DNA of 19,914 bases. It comes from CAYUWG01 sp964448285 (GTDB lineage: Bacteria > Bacteroidota > Ignavibacteria > SZUA-365). Both the position numbers and the translations under genes were made by a program. Where the stretch lies: contig CAYUWG010000068.1 of assembly GCA_964448285.1 (NCBI GenBank), positions 1 to 19,914 of the forward strand, read 5' to 3'. Of the stretch, positions 1 through 7,328 are shown piece by piece. The stretch's first letter is position 1; every line of letters begins with the position of its first letter. The notes below the pieces were generated by a model. It had not been told where the DNA came from. It made no database searches and saw only the letters and a list, made by a program, of their open reading frames with translations.

Positions 1-143
1 TGCGCGTCACCGAGGTAGTAGGTCGTCCAGAGAAAGTCGTGGCTGGTTGTGTCGGGAACATTGTTCGGCGGCGCAGGTGGCGGGTCGTCCGTGCAGGCTG
101 TGAAAAGGAGAAGTGGTAAGAGTAACGGAATGAGCCGGGTCAC
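1..143 (-). CDS. Lipoprotein, 5' end only (cut by window edge)
   Basis: An open frame begins at a GTG at 143-141 and runs off the left edge. Its first 17 residues have the form of a lipoprotein signal peptide: a Met-Thr-Arg start, a Leu/Pro-rich hydrophobic stretch, then Leu-Phe-Thr-Ala-Cys with the Cys at residue 17. An acidic and Pro-rich linker follows (DDPPPAPPNN), then VPDTTSHDFLWTTYYLGD. A GAGG ribosome binding site lies about 6 bases before the GTG. The DTTSHDF-W sequence after a short linker resembles the N-terminus of secreted, beta-propeller-like lipoproteins that I recall from Ignavibacteria, but that is from memory and too little is present to assign a function. The protein is probably anchored in the outer membrane or periplasm. 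It lies downstream of the DUF4175 gene on the same strand, with a gap of 123 bases. Confidence 0.65.
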   Translation of the reverse strand, partial: MTRLIPLLLPLLLFTACTDDPPPAPPNNVPDTTSHDFLWTTYYLGDA

Positions 144-266
144 GTGTGCCTCAAGACGATGTGAATAACTCTGCCGCTACACTATGGAAAAAGACGGAAC
201 GATGCAATAGCGCGCTGGCTGTCCTGCGCTACTTGTGCGCTCTATCGTAAGAATTATACTGTCGTG

Positions 267-3200
267 TTACTGATTCTGCGGCGCACGCTTTGAATCTTCG
301 GTTACGACCTTCTGGAGCGCTTCGAAGTATTTCCGGATCAACTGCTCGTAGTCCCTGCTGTATCCTTCTTCAATCGCCTTCTGAAGATCGGACTTCATTG
401 CGTTTGCGGGGTCGAGCAACGAGGGGTCAAGTTCGCCGGGTGAGCGTCGTGCAACGTCGGTACCGGTTTCGGACTTTCGCTTCTTCTCCCAATCGCGCTC
501 GCGCATGGAGCGCGAGGCGTCGAGCAGGCGCGAAAGAATGCGCTCCTGTTTCTGCAACGTATTGGGATTGATCTCCTGCTGCTGGAGGTCGCTGACGATT
601 TCCTGCATCTCCTGCGCGATGCGTTCGAGGTCGCCGAGAATGCGGCGGCCTTCCTCGCTGCGCTTCGCTTCCTTGTTCAACTCTTCGAGGGACTTCTGCA
701 ACGCGGCTTGCTGTTGTGCGAGGCGCTGCATCTGCGCAAGCTGCTGCTGGTTGTACTGTCCCTGCTGCTGGCCGAACTGCTGCGAGCCTTGGTTGATGCC
801 CATCTGGCGCTGCGCCATCGCCTGGAGTTGCTGCATGAGCGAACCGCCTTGCGAGCCGCCCTGCTGACTCGCCTGCATTCCCTTCGCAATCTGTCTCGCG
901 GCTTCATTGAGAGACGCCATGGCGCCGCCCTGCTCCTGTCCCGCCGATTGGTTGTTGCGCTGCTGCATGTTCTCCATCGCGCGCTTCATCTTCTGCATCG
1001 CCTCGCCAATGTGTCTTCCCATCTGCTCGTTGACCGCGAACGTCTTCTTCGCAAGCTCCATCAGATCGTTGGCCGTGTTGGAGAGCTGCTCCATCAGATC
1101 CATCTGCTGCTGTGTCGCTTCGCGGAACTGCGGCGAGTTGACCGGCAGCGAAGCGATGTCCTGTTTCATTTGCTCCTGCTTCTTCGAAAGAGTCAACACG
1201 TTCTCGAGCGCTTTCTTGAACGCCTGCATGATCGCGCGCTTTTGGTCTTCGCTCATCTTCTTCTGGACCTTCTTCATCTTCTGTTCGAACTTGCGCATCT
1301 GCTCGGCCATCTTTTTCATCGACTTCGAAGCACCCTGGCAATTTCCGCCCTGGCACTGGCTTGCCGATTCGCTCATCTGCTGTTGCATCTCGGCGAGGTT
1401 CAATTCGCCTTGCGCTTCCTGCATTTCCTGAAGCGGCATCTCTTCGGCGAACTCCTGCATCTTCTCTTCAAGCTCTTTCATCTCGCGCTGCATGTTCTCT
1501 GTTTGCTTGCGGAGTTCTTCCTGTTCTTTCGCAAGGCGGTCAAGCTCTTCCTGGTTTTTCGGATCGGCGTTCTCCGTGCGTTCGGCAAGGTCCTGTTGTT
1601 TCTTCGCGAGGTCTTCGGAGCGGCGCGTAAGCTCATCGACTTTCTGTTCGATCTGCAAGCGCTTCAGGAGTTCGATCGTCCGCTCGATGCTTTTGCGGAA
1701 CGCTTCTTCATTCATCTTGAAGTTCTCCATCGCCTGCTTCATTTGCTCAGGCGTGAGGTTCTGCATTCCTTCATTCAGCTTCTTGAGGATGTCTTTGAAC
1801 TCCGGCGACTCGAGTTTCTTCATCAGGTCGTTGAGTTCCTGATACTTCTTCATCGTCTCCGGCGAGATGACGTTTTGCTGCTGGAGATCGTCCTGAAGGC
1901 GCTTCAGTTCCTCGTTCACCTTCTCGACATCCTTCATCATGCCTTCATGGCGCTTGGCAAGGTCTTCAAGTTTTTTCTGCTGTTGCCAATCGAGCTTGTC
2001 GGTGTTCTTCTGCTTCAATTCGCGCTGAAGGGTTTCCATCTCCTTCTGAACTTCCTGCGCGCTGCGGAGCGTCTTCTGGAGATTATCGATCGAGCGTTCG
2101 TGCGCTTTGTCTGCTTTCGCGAAGACTTCTTCGAGCGATGGAAGTCGTACGCTAAACACCTGGCTTCGCGTGGACTTCGGACCGGAAACATTGTCGTTGT
2201 CGAAAATCTCGAGGTAATAATTCACTACGTCTTCCGGCGCGAGATTCAGCGACGTGAGATTCCAGAGGTACGGAATTTCGATTTCCTTCCCGCGCTGACT
2301 GGGAAGCGGAATCACGATCGAAGCATAGGCTTCCTGAGGTTGTTCGTAGCGAGAGGATGCAAGGCGATAGTGCAGGAGTAATTTCGAGAATCCGAAGTCG
2401 TCCGTTGCACCGGCGATAATCGGCATTCGCATCGCTTCGTTGATGTCGGTGTTCATGGCGGGTTCCAGTATCTCGATCGTCGGATACAAATCCGGGACAA
2501 CCTTCATTTCATAGACGATGGGATTCGCGTTTTCAATGCCCGACTGATCCTTCAATGAGATCGCGTACGATCCATCCTTCATCAGCCGAAGCTTCGTTTG
2601 CGCGGTCACTCCCTGCACCGGAATCTCAACCCGATGGCTGTCGTTGAGAACGAGCGTTGCCTCTGCAACTTCCTTGTTCAGCATGAGATCGAACGAGATG
2701 GTCGTGCCGGTAAGTGCGGTAACGTCGCCGACGTTTTCATCGAGGTACCGCTGCGGCAAACCCGTGTAAGAGGGGAAGGTGAGTTTCAATCGCATCGACC
2801 GGATGAAGGGACGATCGACGACGTTCACGTGATACATGCGACTGCGATAGCCATCGGCATCGGCGTAGTAGGTAAAGCTGTTACGCACCCCGTTGATCGT
2901 GTACGTTCTGTTCGTCGGTGTGCCGGACTGCGATTCGATCGCATCGAAATCGTCCTGGCCTTTCTCACGGATGAAGAATGTGACTTCCGGTTTTATCCGC
3001 GCGGTGGTTGTCGCCGAGAGAACGATCTGCTCTCCGCGAACGACCTCGATATCACCCGGCTCCACGATGAAATCGAATGGCGCAGGCGGGGCGAAGTCCG
3101 TCCGGAAGTGAATGATGCGATGTGCCGCATCGAACAACGTTTGTGGAAACAGTGCGAAAGCTGCGAACGCTGCTCCGACTGCGAAGAACGTGAGCTTCCC

Positions 3201-3689
3201 TGCTTTGCGTGCCGGGGTCTTATCGACGATGGGATCGAGATTCAATCGCGAAAAGGCATCGGCGACTTCACGAAACGATGCATCGACGAGGAGCGGAGAG
3301 TATCTCGGCTGGGCATCCGACTGACGAACGATTTGGAGAACGTTGAGCAGCCTGTCCTTGATGTCGGGAAAATGTGAGCCGACTTCCAGTGCGATCGTAT
3401 CTTCAGATTTCCGCGAAGTGAGACCGAACCGTTTCAATGCATGCGGCAAAAGAAATCTCCCGACGACGACGATGCCGGCAGTGATCACTCCTCCAAAAAG
3501 TACGGTCCTCCACGTTACGTCTAAGTGCGTAACCGCTTCGATGAACAACGCGAGAAGAACTGTCGCGGCAAGAACGGCAACGGCGAGATATGTCCCTTGA
3601 ACAAGCGACAGCCGTTCCTCTCGATTCCGGAGATTGCGGAGCGATTCGATGATGCGTTGGTAATTGGTCGTGGTGTTCGTGTCAGTCAT
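267..3689 (-). CDS. DUF4175-type large membrane-anchored coiled-coil protein
   Basis: Predicted protein of 1140 residues. A TTG five codons upstream (3704) is also in frame, but the ATG at 3689 has AAAGG about 8 bases before it and is preferred. Numbering from that ATG: two membrane segments at about 33-53 and 61-81, a third at about 167-185, then several hundred residues of beta-rich, Ig-like sequence. From about residue 530 nearly to the end comes a long Gln/Glu/Lys/Met-rich coiled coil with Gln/Gly-rich patches and one close Cys pair (CQGGNC). The C-terminus (ELDPSLLDPANAMKSDLQKAIEEGYSRDYEQLIRKYFEALQK, read in pieces) has the pattern I associate with DUF4175 proteins of Bacteroidota. The role is unknown. 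The architecture implies an inner-membrane anchor with a large domain on one face and a long helical rod. It is the second gene of a unit with the DUF4159 gene, 15 bases after that stop. The repetitive codons create a long false open frame on the opposite strand. Confidence 0.85.
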   Translation of the reverse strand: MTDTNTTTNYQRIIESLRNLRNREERLSLVQGTYLAVAVLAATVLLALFIEAVTHLDVTWRTVLFGGVITAGIVVVGRFLLPHALKRFGLTSRKSEDTIALEVGSHFPDIKDRLLNVLQIVRQSDAQPRYSPLLVDASFREVADAFSRLNLDPIVDKTPARKAGKLTFFAVGAAFAAFALFPQTLFDAAHRIIHFRTDFAPPAPFDFIVEPGDIEVVRGEQIVLSATTTARIKPEVTFFIREKGQDDFDAIESQSGTPTNRTYTINGVRNSFTYYADADGYRSRMYHVNVVDRPFIRSMRLKLTFPSYTGLPQRYLDENVGDVTALTGTTISFDLMLNKEVAEATLVLNDSHRVEIPVQGVTAQTKLRLMKDGSYAISLKDQSGIENANPIVYEMKVVPDLYPTIEILEPAMNTDINEAMRMPIIAGATDDFGFSKLLLHYRLASSRYEQPQEAYASIVIPLPSQRGKEIEIPYLWNLTSLNLAPEDVVNYYLEIFDNDNVSGPKSTRSQVFSVRLPSLEEVFAKADKAHERSIDNLQKTLRSAQEVQKEMETLQRELKQKNTDKLDWQQQKKLEDLAKRHEGMMKDVEKVNEELKRLQDDLQQQNVISPETMKKYQELNDLMKKLESPEFKDILKKLNEGMQNLTPEQMKQAMENFKMNEEAFRKSIERTIELLKRLQIEQKVDELTRRSEDLAKKQQDLAERTENADPKNQEELDRLAKEQEELRKQTENMQREMKELEEKMQEFAEEMPLQEMQEAQGELNLAEMQQQMSESASQCQGGNCQGASKSMKKMAEQMRKFEQKMKKVQKKMSEDQKRAIMQAFKKALENVLTLSKKQEQMKQDIASLPVNSPQFREATQQQMDLMEQLSNTANDLMELAKKTFAVNEQMGRHIGEAMQKMKRAMENMQQRNNQSAGQEQGGAMASLNEAARQIAKGMQASQQGGSQGGSLMQQLQAMAQRQMGINQGSQQFGQQQGQYNQQQLAQMQRLAQQQAALQKSLEELNKEAKRSEEGRRILGDLERIAQEMQEIVSDLQQQEINPNTLQKQERILSRLLDASRSMRERDWEKKRKSETGTDVARRSPGELDPSLLDPANAMKSDLQKAIEEGYSRDYEQLIRKYFEALQKVVTEDSKRAPQNQ

Positions 3690-3704
3690 ACAAATGCCTT
3701 TCAA

Positions 3705-4394
3705 TCAGTTCGTCAGCGACCAGATGATGATGTTCGTTCCCATTTCCAAAGCTTTCCGTCGAACAGCTTCCGGGTTCTTGTGAATGTCGGGATCTGCCCA
3801 GCCGTCCGCGAGATTCGCTTCATACGCATAGAAGACCGCGAGCCGTCCGTCGAGAAAAATTCCGAAGCCTTGAGGCGGCTTTCCATCATGCTCGTGAATT
3901 TTCGGAAGTCCATTCGGAAAGCGGAAGTGACAGGAGTAGATGCCGTGGCTGAACGGTAGTTCTACAATTTCTTTATCGGGAAAGACTTTTTTCATCTCTC
4001 TTCGAACGGCCTCATCCAATCCATAGTCGTCATCGATAAAGAGGAAACCTCCGCCTTCAAGATAGCGCCGAAGATTTTTCGCATCCGCGTCCGAGAAATT
4101 GATATTCCCATGTCCCGTCATAAAGACGAATGGATACGAGAACAATTTCTCACTGCCGACTTCGACAAACTCCTCCGTCTTCAGTTCGATGTCGATGTTC
4201 GTCTGCTCGCGTATGAAGCGCAACAGATTCAATTCGGACGATGGATCGTTATACCAGTCACCACCGCCGGCATATTTCAATCGAGCGACAACGAACTTAC
4301 TCGATTGCTTTCCCATCTGCGCAACGCCAGTCAGCGATGCCAGCCAGGCGATGGCCGAAATGATGATGAGAGTAACGATGAGACGGGTGTGCAT
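3705..4394 (-). CDS. DUF4159 domain protein, exported
   Basis: About 229 residues from the ATG at 4394 (an in-frame GTG at 4415 would add seven). The N-terminus MHTRLIVTLIIISAIAWLAS is a basic start plus a hydrophobic segment, consistent with a signal peptide or anchor. The rest matches the DUF4159 pattern: FVVARLKYAGGGDWYNDPSS, then NLLRFIREQTNI, FVFMTGHGNI, and GGGFLFIDDDYG with following acidic residues, then FRFPNGLPKIHEHD, a GIFLDGRLAVFY strand and a C-terminal NIIIWSLTN. The GGGF-hydrophobic-DD segment recalls glutamine-amidotransferase-like or GldG-like folds, but no catalytic triad is evident and I assign no activity. It is the first gene of the unit with the DUF4175 protein; in Bacteroidota such pairs often sit near MoxR/BatA-type genes, none of which are visible here. 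Neither candidate start has a strong ribosome binding site. A promoter-like site at 4426-4456 leaves a leader of about 25 bases before 4394, which favours that start. Confidence 0.85.
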   Translation of the reverse strand: MHTRLIVTLIIISAIAWLASLTGVAQMGKQSSKFVVARLKYAGGGDWYNDPSSELNLLRFIREQTNIDIELKTEEFVEVGSEKLFSYPFVFMTGHGNINFSDADAKNLRRYLEGGGFLFIDDDYGLDEAVRREMKKVFPDKEIVELPFSHGIYSCHFRFPNGLPKIHEHDGKPPQGFGIFLDGRLAVFYAYEANLADGWADPDIHKNPEAVRRKALEMGTNIIIWSLTN

Positions 4395-4425
4395 TCTTGT
4401 CTTTGTGCAGTTCACGAAACTGAAG

Positions 4426-4456
4426 CCAAGTTAGGTGTCATCGCTTACTCACGCAA
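4426..4456 (-). promoter_or_regulatory. Candidate Bacteroidota-type promoter for DUF4159/DUF4175 unit
   Basis: Read on the minus strand: TTG (4456-4454), 20 bases, then TAACTTGG (4433-4426). This matches five of six fixed positions of the TAnnTTTG element known from Bacteroides-type primary sigma factor promoters, with the expected upstream TTG. It points at the DUF4159 start. The motif is short, so chance is possible. Confidence 0.35.
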
Positions 4457-4566
4457 GGTCGAAATTCAATCCGTTTTCGAGTGCTTGCTTAGGATCATTG
4501 CGGTACGGCTTTTCAATAAGTCCGTTAGATCATTCGACCTGATAAGAAACGGCAGGTGTCGCACGC

Positions 4567-4597
4567 TTGCAACTTGCTACGTCGTTGGTTACTTTCG
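4567..4597 (+). promoter_or_regulatory. Candidate promoter for the MerR-type regulator
   Basis: TTG at 4567-4569, a 20-base spacer, then TACTTTCG at 4590-4597 (five of six fixed positions of TAnnTTTG). Transcription would start near 4602, inside the inverted repeat at 4597-4614 and about 20 bases before the MerR start. The geometry is the same as at the divergent promoter candidate at 4426-4456. Confidence 0.3.
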
Positions 4598-4614
4598 GTC
4601 AGGTAAAACTGACC
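4597..4614 (+). promoter_or_regulatory. Inverted repeat just before MerR gene; possible operator
   Basis: GGTCAG, 6-base loop GTAAAA, CTGACC: a perfect 6-bp dyad ending 8 bases before the ATG at 4623 and overlapping the end of the candidate promoter. MerR-family proteins bind dyads in or next to their own promoters, so this could be an autoregulatory site. It also occupies the place where a ribosome binding site would be and could act as a leader hairpin. Confidence 0.35.
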
Positions 4615-4622
4615 TGTTCCTG

Positions 4623-5030
4623 ATGAAGGATTTTTCCATAAAGAAGCTCTATTACTCGATCAGTGAGGTAAGTAAGATTACCAATCTGGAACAGTATGTC
4701 CTGCGATACTGGGAATCCGAGTTCGAGCAGCTTAAACCGGCGAAGAACCGCGCGGGAAACCGGATATACACGAACAAAGACATCCAGCTCATCCTGTTCA
4801 TCAAGAAATTGTTACGGGAAGAGCGATACACCATAGAAGGCGCCAAGCAAGTGCTTGAAACATACACACCTCCGCATGAGACCTTCGATCCATTGAAGCC
4901 TGGGGGCACGGGTGAAGGAAAAGATCCGGCTCAAACAGCTCTCATCTTCGAACCGGAAGGGAAGTTGCGCGAGGATTTGGTCTCGATCAAAGAGTTTCTT
5001 GAAGACCTTCGGGAACGCATTCGCGGATAA
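4623..5030 (+). CDS. MerR-family transcriptional regulator
   Basis: 135 residues. The N-terminal winged-helix DNA-binding domain is clear: YYSISEVSKITNLEQYVLRYWE (about 9-30) is the MerR helix-turn-helix, then NRAGNRIYTNKDIQLILFIKKLL with the wing Arg-x-Tyr, then EERYTIEGAKQVLE. The C-terminal part is short (about 50 residues) with a Gly/Pro-rich linker and a terminal helix (LREDLVSIKEFLEDLRERIRG), and there is no Cys cluster or large ligand-binding domain. This small form, with no obvious sensor, is common in Bacteroidota; its ligand cannot be told from sequence. The frame stays open far upstream, but homology starts just after this ATG. No good ribosome binding site is visible. A short hairpin (CGCGGA, 4-base loop, TCCGCG, 5022-5037) spans the stop codon. 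tRNA-Pro follows 54 bases downstream. Confidence 0.9.
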   Translation: MKDFSIKKLYYSISEVSKITNLEQYVLRYWESEFEQLKPAKNRAGNRIYTNKDIQLILFIKKLLREERYTIEGAKQVLETYTPPHETFDPLKPGGTGEGKDPAQTALIFEPEGKLREDLVSIKEFLEDLRERIRG

Positions 5031-5084
5031 TTCCGCGTCGCAACATGTATATTGCACTCCCTCGGACACGGAGTCTGAGAATCA

Positions 5085-5158
<74 letters not shown>

Positions 5159-5159
5159 C

Positions 5160-5192
5160 AAACAGCCGCTTCATGCGGCTGTTTTCGTTTTA
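5160..5192 (+). terminator. Rho-independent terminator of tRNA-Pro
   Basis: AACAGCCGC (5161-5169), loop TTCAT, GCGGCTGTT (5175-5183), followed by the U-rich run TTCGTTTTA. The 9-bp stem starts two bases after the mature tRNA end, so the primary transcript is short and processing of the 3' end is local. Confidence 0.85.
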
Positions 5193-5220
5193 CTCGTAAC
5201 TCATCATCCTGAATGGAAGG

Positions 5221-5268
5221 AACCCCTTCGGGGGGGATGAATGCTTGCAGGTTGCGTCCGAAGGGGTT
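5221..5268. repeat. 11-bp inverted repeat with C4/G4 arms
   Basis: AACCCCTTCGG (5221-5231) and its exact reverse complement CCGAAGGGGTT (5258-5268), 26 bases apart. The left arm can also fold alone as CCCC-TTCG-GGGG, a stable tetraloop hairpin. The right arm is followed by TTGGGGGCTTTT. It looks like a terminator-like or repeat-derived element of the tRNA flank; the function is unknown. Confidence 0.6.
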
Positions 5269-5364
5269 TTGGGGGCTTTTCTCGGGAGCCACCTCCGATG
5301 CGTTGACACAGGAGGCTTGCTCTATATGTTTTATCTGTTACAATGATATCGCATGGAGCGGGCG

Positions 5365-5385
5365 AAAGAAATAGGGGTTCCCCCT
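5365..5385 (-). terminator. Candidate terminator after the response regulator
   Basis: Minus strand: AGGGG, loop GAA, CCCCT (5385-5373), then ATTTCTTT (5372-5365). It lies about 32 bases after the stop at 5417. On the plus strand the same hairpin is followed by TTTTT at 5388-5392, so it could work in both directions. The stem is only 5 bp. Confidence 0.4.
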
Positions 5386-5416
5386 CATTTTTATAGGTGG
5401 ACATACCTAAAACAGC

Positions 5417-6064
5417 CTAAATTCGGCCTTTATTTTCGATGACGAAACGCAATAAGGAGTTGGGACCGTGGATTCCGAGCTTCCGGCAGATGTTCGTTCT
5501 ATGGTTTTCGACGGTCTTAAAGCTGATGAAAAGCGCTTCTCCGATTTCCTTGCTCGTCTTTTCCTCTGCAATGAACCGAAGAATTTTCCTTTCCGTTGGG
5601 GTCAGATCGTCAATGCTTCGCGAAGTGAAAGAGGTATTCCCGCCGCTCCTTCTGATGAGATACTCGGAGATGATAGGACTGATGTAATAATGGTTGTTGC
5701 CAACAGTCCTGATTCCCTGAAGAATATCCGTGACTGCGTTTTCTTTCAGAACGTACGCCTTCACTCCTGCATCCATCGCGCGGTTGAACATGTGCTCATC
5801 TTTGTACATCGTGAGAATCATGATATCGACGGGGATATCTTCTTTCTGAACTGAGCGCGCCACATCGATGCCATGCAATTTCGGCATGTCGATATCGAGC
5901 ACGGCGATGTGCGGCGGTGTTTCGCGAAGGTAGGCGAGCGCTTCCTGTCCATCGGCTGCCTCATAGACGACGACGATGTCGGATTCACTCTCAATGATCT
6001 GTCGTAGTCCGCGCCGGAAAACCGGGTGGTCATCAGCGATGAGAATCTCAGTTACTCCTTCCAT
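5417..6064 (-). CDS. NarL/LuxR-family response regulator
   Basis: 215 residues from the ATG at 6064, which has AGGAG 7 bases upstream; the longer open frame has no homology before this point. Residues 1-120 form a receiver domain: Asp11-Asp12 (IADDHPVFRRGL), phosphoacceptor Asp57 (AVLDIDMP), Thr85 (ILTMYKD) and Lys107 (YVLKENA). Residues about 153-212 are a LuxR/GerE helix-turn-helix (LTPTERKILRFIAEEKTS, then KEIGEALFISFKTVENHRTN and ICRKLG). It is a phosphorylation-controlled DNA-binding protein, the output of the kinase encoded just upstream (10 bases between genes, same operon). The targets are unknown; the divergent T9SS protein gene at 7370 and its own operon are the first candidates because of the palindrome between them. 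Confidence 0.95.
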   Translation of the reverse strand: MEGVTEILIADDHPVFRRGLRQIIESESDIVVVYEAADGQEALAYLRETPPHIAVLDIDMPKLHGIDVARSVQKEDIPVDIMILTMYKDEHMFNRAMDAGVKAYVLKENAVTDILQGIRTVGNNHYYISPIISEYLIRRSGGNTSFTSRSIDDLTPTERKILRFIAEEKTSKEIGEALFISFKTVENHRTNICRKLGIHGPNSLLRFVIENKGRI

Positions 6065-6074
6065 ACTCAATCTC

Positions 6075-7184
6075 CTATGGAATATACACGGTGATCGATG
6101 TTCCCAGTCCCGGATTCGATTGAATCGACACAGCGCCTTCAAGGAGCTTCACGCGTTCGGAAATTCCCGAAAGCCCGAATCCCCGATTGTGCTCACTCGG
6201 CGCTTGCCGATCTAAATCCATCCCAACGCCATTGTCCTCTACTTGCAGAAAGACGCCACTGTCTTTCTTCCGGATGGTTACGTGCAGCTCTGTTGCCTGA
6301 GCATGTTTCAACGCGTTGGTGCAACACTCCTGAAACACGCGAAAGAAGGAAATTTGTCTCTCGTCGTTGAGAAGCGCATCGATGTTATCGAGCTGCCGAT
6401 GTATAGCCAAAGTCGAAGACTTCTCGATAGCGTCGAGTGCGGCAGTGATCGCATCGGTCAAGCCAAATCGGTCCAACTGATAAGGACGGAGGTTGTGTGC
6501 GATCGAGCGGACTTCGTCCAATGTTTGCGCGGCAATATCGGCTATTTCCGTAAAGTGCTCGCTCGAAGCCTCGTTTCGCTTGTCTTGTAATCCCATCAGT
6601 GCACGGTTTCGAATAACCAGGATTTGTTGGCCGAGACTGTCATGTAACTCCCCTGCTATGCGCCGGCGTTCATCCTCCTGAGCTTTGATCAATTCGCGGG
6701 AGAACTCCCGTTGCTGTTCATGCTGCCGCTGAATGTTGCGTTCCAATTCCGACCGCATGCGTTCCGCTTCTTTCAGCAGGTTCACCTGAGTGACCGTCTT
6801 CTCCAATGTGATTTGCAGATCCTGAAAACTGACCGGCTTGGTGATGAAATCGAACGCTCCCCTGTTCATCGCCGCGCGGATGTTGACCATGTCGTCGTAT
6901 GCAGAGATCACGATCGTCTTGCGTGTCGGATGATCCATCAGCTTCATCTGTTCGAGAAACTCAATTCCATTCATCTCCGGCATGTTGATGTCTGTAAGGA
7001 CAACGTCAACCGTGTCATTCGCCTTCAGAACGTCCATCGCTTCAAGACCGCTGAATGCGAAAATGAACTCATATTGCCCCTCGCGGATTTCTTTACGAAA
7101 TCGCTGTTGAAAGAGAACCTCGACGGCAGGCTCGTCATCAACGACAAGAATTCGAACAGGCGTGGGATTTCCCTCCGTACTCAT
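6075..7184 (-). CDS. Receiver-histidine kinase hybrid sensor (HisKA_3 family)
   Basis: 369 residues with no membrane segment, so probably cytoplasmic. Order: receiver domain at 10-130 with Asp16-Asp17, phosphoacceptor Asp65 (VVLTDINMPEMNG), Ser94 and Lys116 (FITKPV); coiled linker at 135-165; HisKA_3 dimerization domain at about 168-235 with phospho-His181 (IAGELHDSLGQQ); HATPase domain at 275-369 with N-box Asn290 (TNALKHA), DNGVGM at 317-322 and GFGLSGI. Having the receiver first and no sensor domain means the input probably comes by phosphotransfer from another kinase, making it a relay feeding the NarL-type regulator downstream. The ATG at 7184 has no ribosome binding site; TAAATTAG lies 6-13 bases before it, so a very short leader is possible. 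The divergent neighbour begins 185 bases away. Confidence 0.95.
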   Translation of the reverse strand: MSTEGNPTPVRILVVDDEPAVEVLFQQRFRKEIREGQYEFIFAFSGLEAMDVLKANDTVDVVLTDINMPEMNGIEFLEQMKLMDHPTRKTIVISAYDDMVNIRAAMNRGAFDFITKPVSFQDLQITLEKTVTQVNLLKEAERMRSELERNIQRQHEQQREFSRELIKAQEDERRRIAGELHDSLGQQILVIRNRALMGLQDKRNEASSEHFTEIADIAAQTLDEVRSIAHNLRPYQLDRFGLTDAITAALDAIEKSSTLAIHRQLDNIDALLNDERQISFFRVFQECCTNALKHAQATELHVTIRKKDSGVFLQVEDNGVGMDLDRQAPSEHNRGFGLSGISERVKLLEGAVSIQSNPGLGTSITVYIP

Positions 7185-7297
7185 GTCGCTAATTTAGAAC
7201 AAGAATTGGTTTTCCCTCATCCGATTTGCAAAGCGCAGGGACCTTCTGTTCCGTCATGACTTCTATGGAGGTACAATAGCAGCCCGGTTGAATGCCA

Positions 7298-7328
7298 TTG
7301 ATTCCACGAATTGAAATGGCTATTTTCC
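7298..7328 (+). promoter_or_regulatory. Candidate promoter for T9SS protein gene
   Basis: TTG at 7298-7300, a 20-base spacer, then TATTTTCC at 7321-7328 (four of six fixed positions of TAnnTTTG). The spacing is the same as at the other candidates in this window. The downstream element overlaps the palindrome at 7325-7339, and the spacer contains one copy of the 10-bp direct repeat. Confidence 0.3.

Larger units (their letters stand above)
5193..5416. other. Gene-free stretch between tRNA-Pro and response regulator
   Basis: I see no credible coding region on either strand. It holds the 11-bp inverted repeat at 5221-5268, a TTGACA (5303-5308) followed after 16 bases by TATGTT that could be a weak plus-strand promoter, and the GC-rich hairpin at 5373-5385 flanked by T runs on both strands. 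Confidence 0.6.

Noticed and set aside
208..231. TAGCGC/GCGCTA inverted repeat after the DUF4175 gene
   Set aside because: Only 6 bp with a 12-base loop, and no T run follows on the minus strand, so I do not call a terminator.
708..2381. 557-residue plus-strand open frame rich in Leu, His and Arg
   Set aside because: It is antisense to the coiled coil of the DUF4175 gene; Gln/Glu/Lys codons read backwards give Leu/Phe codons and few stops. Its composition is not that of a real protein.
2598..3377. 259-residue plus-strand frame
   Set aside because: Antisense to the N-terminal part of the DUF4175 gene, with no domain, ribosome binding site or plausible start context.
4110..4622. Upstream extension of the MerR frame
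   Set aside because: The frame is open by chance; it lies across the opposite-strand DUF4159 gene, and MerR homology begins only after the ATG at 4623.
5022..5037. CGCGGA-TAAT-TCCGCG hairpin over the MerR stop codon
   Set aside because: Perfect, but short and not followed by a T run; noted under the MerR gene and not called as a terminator.
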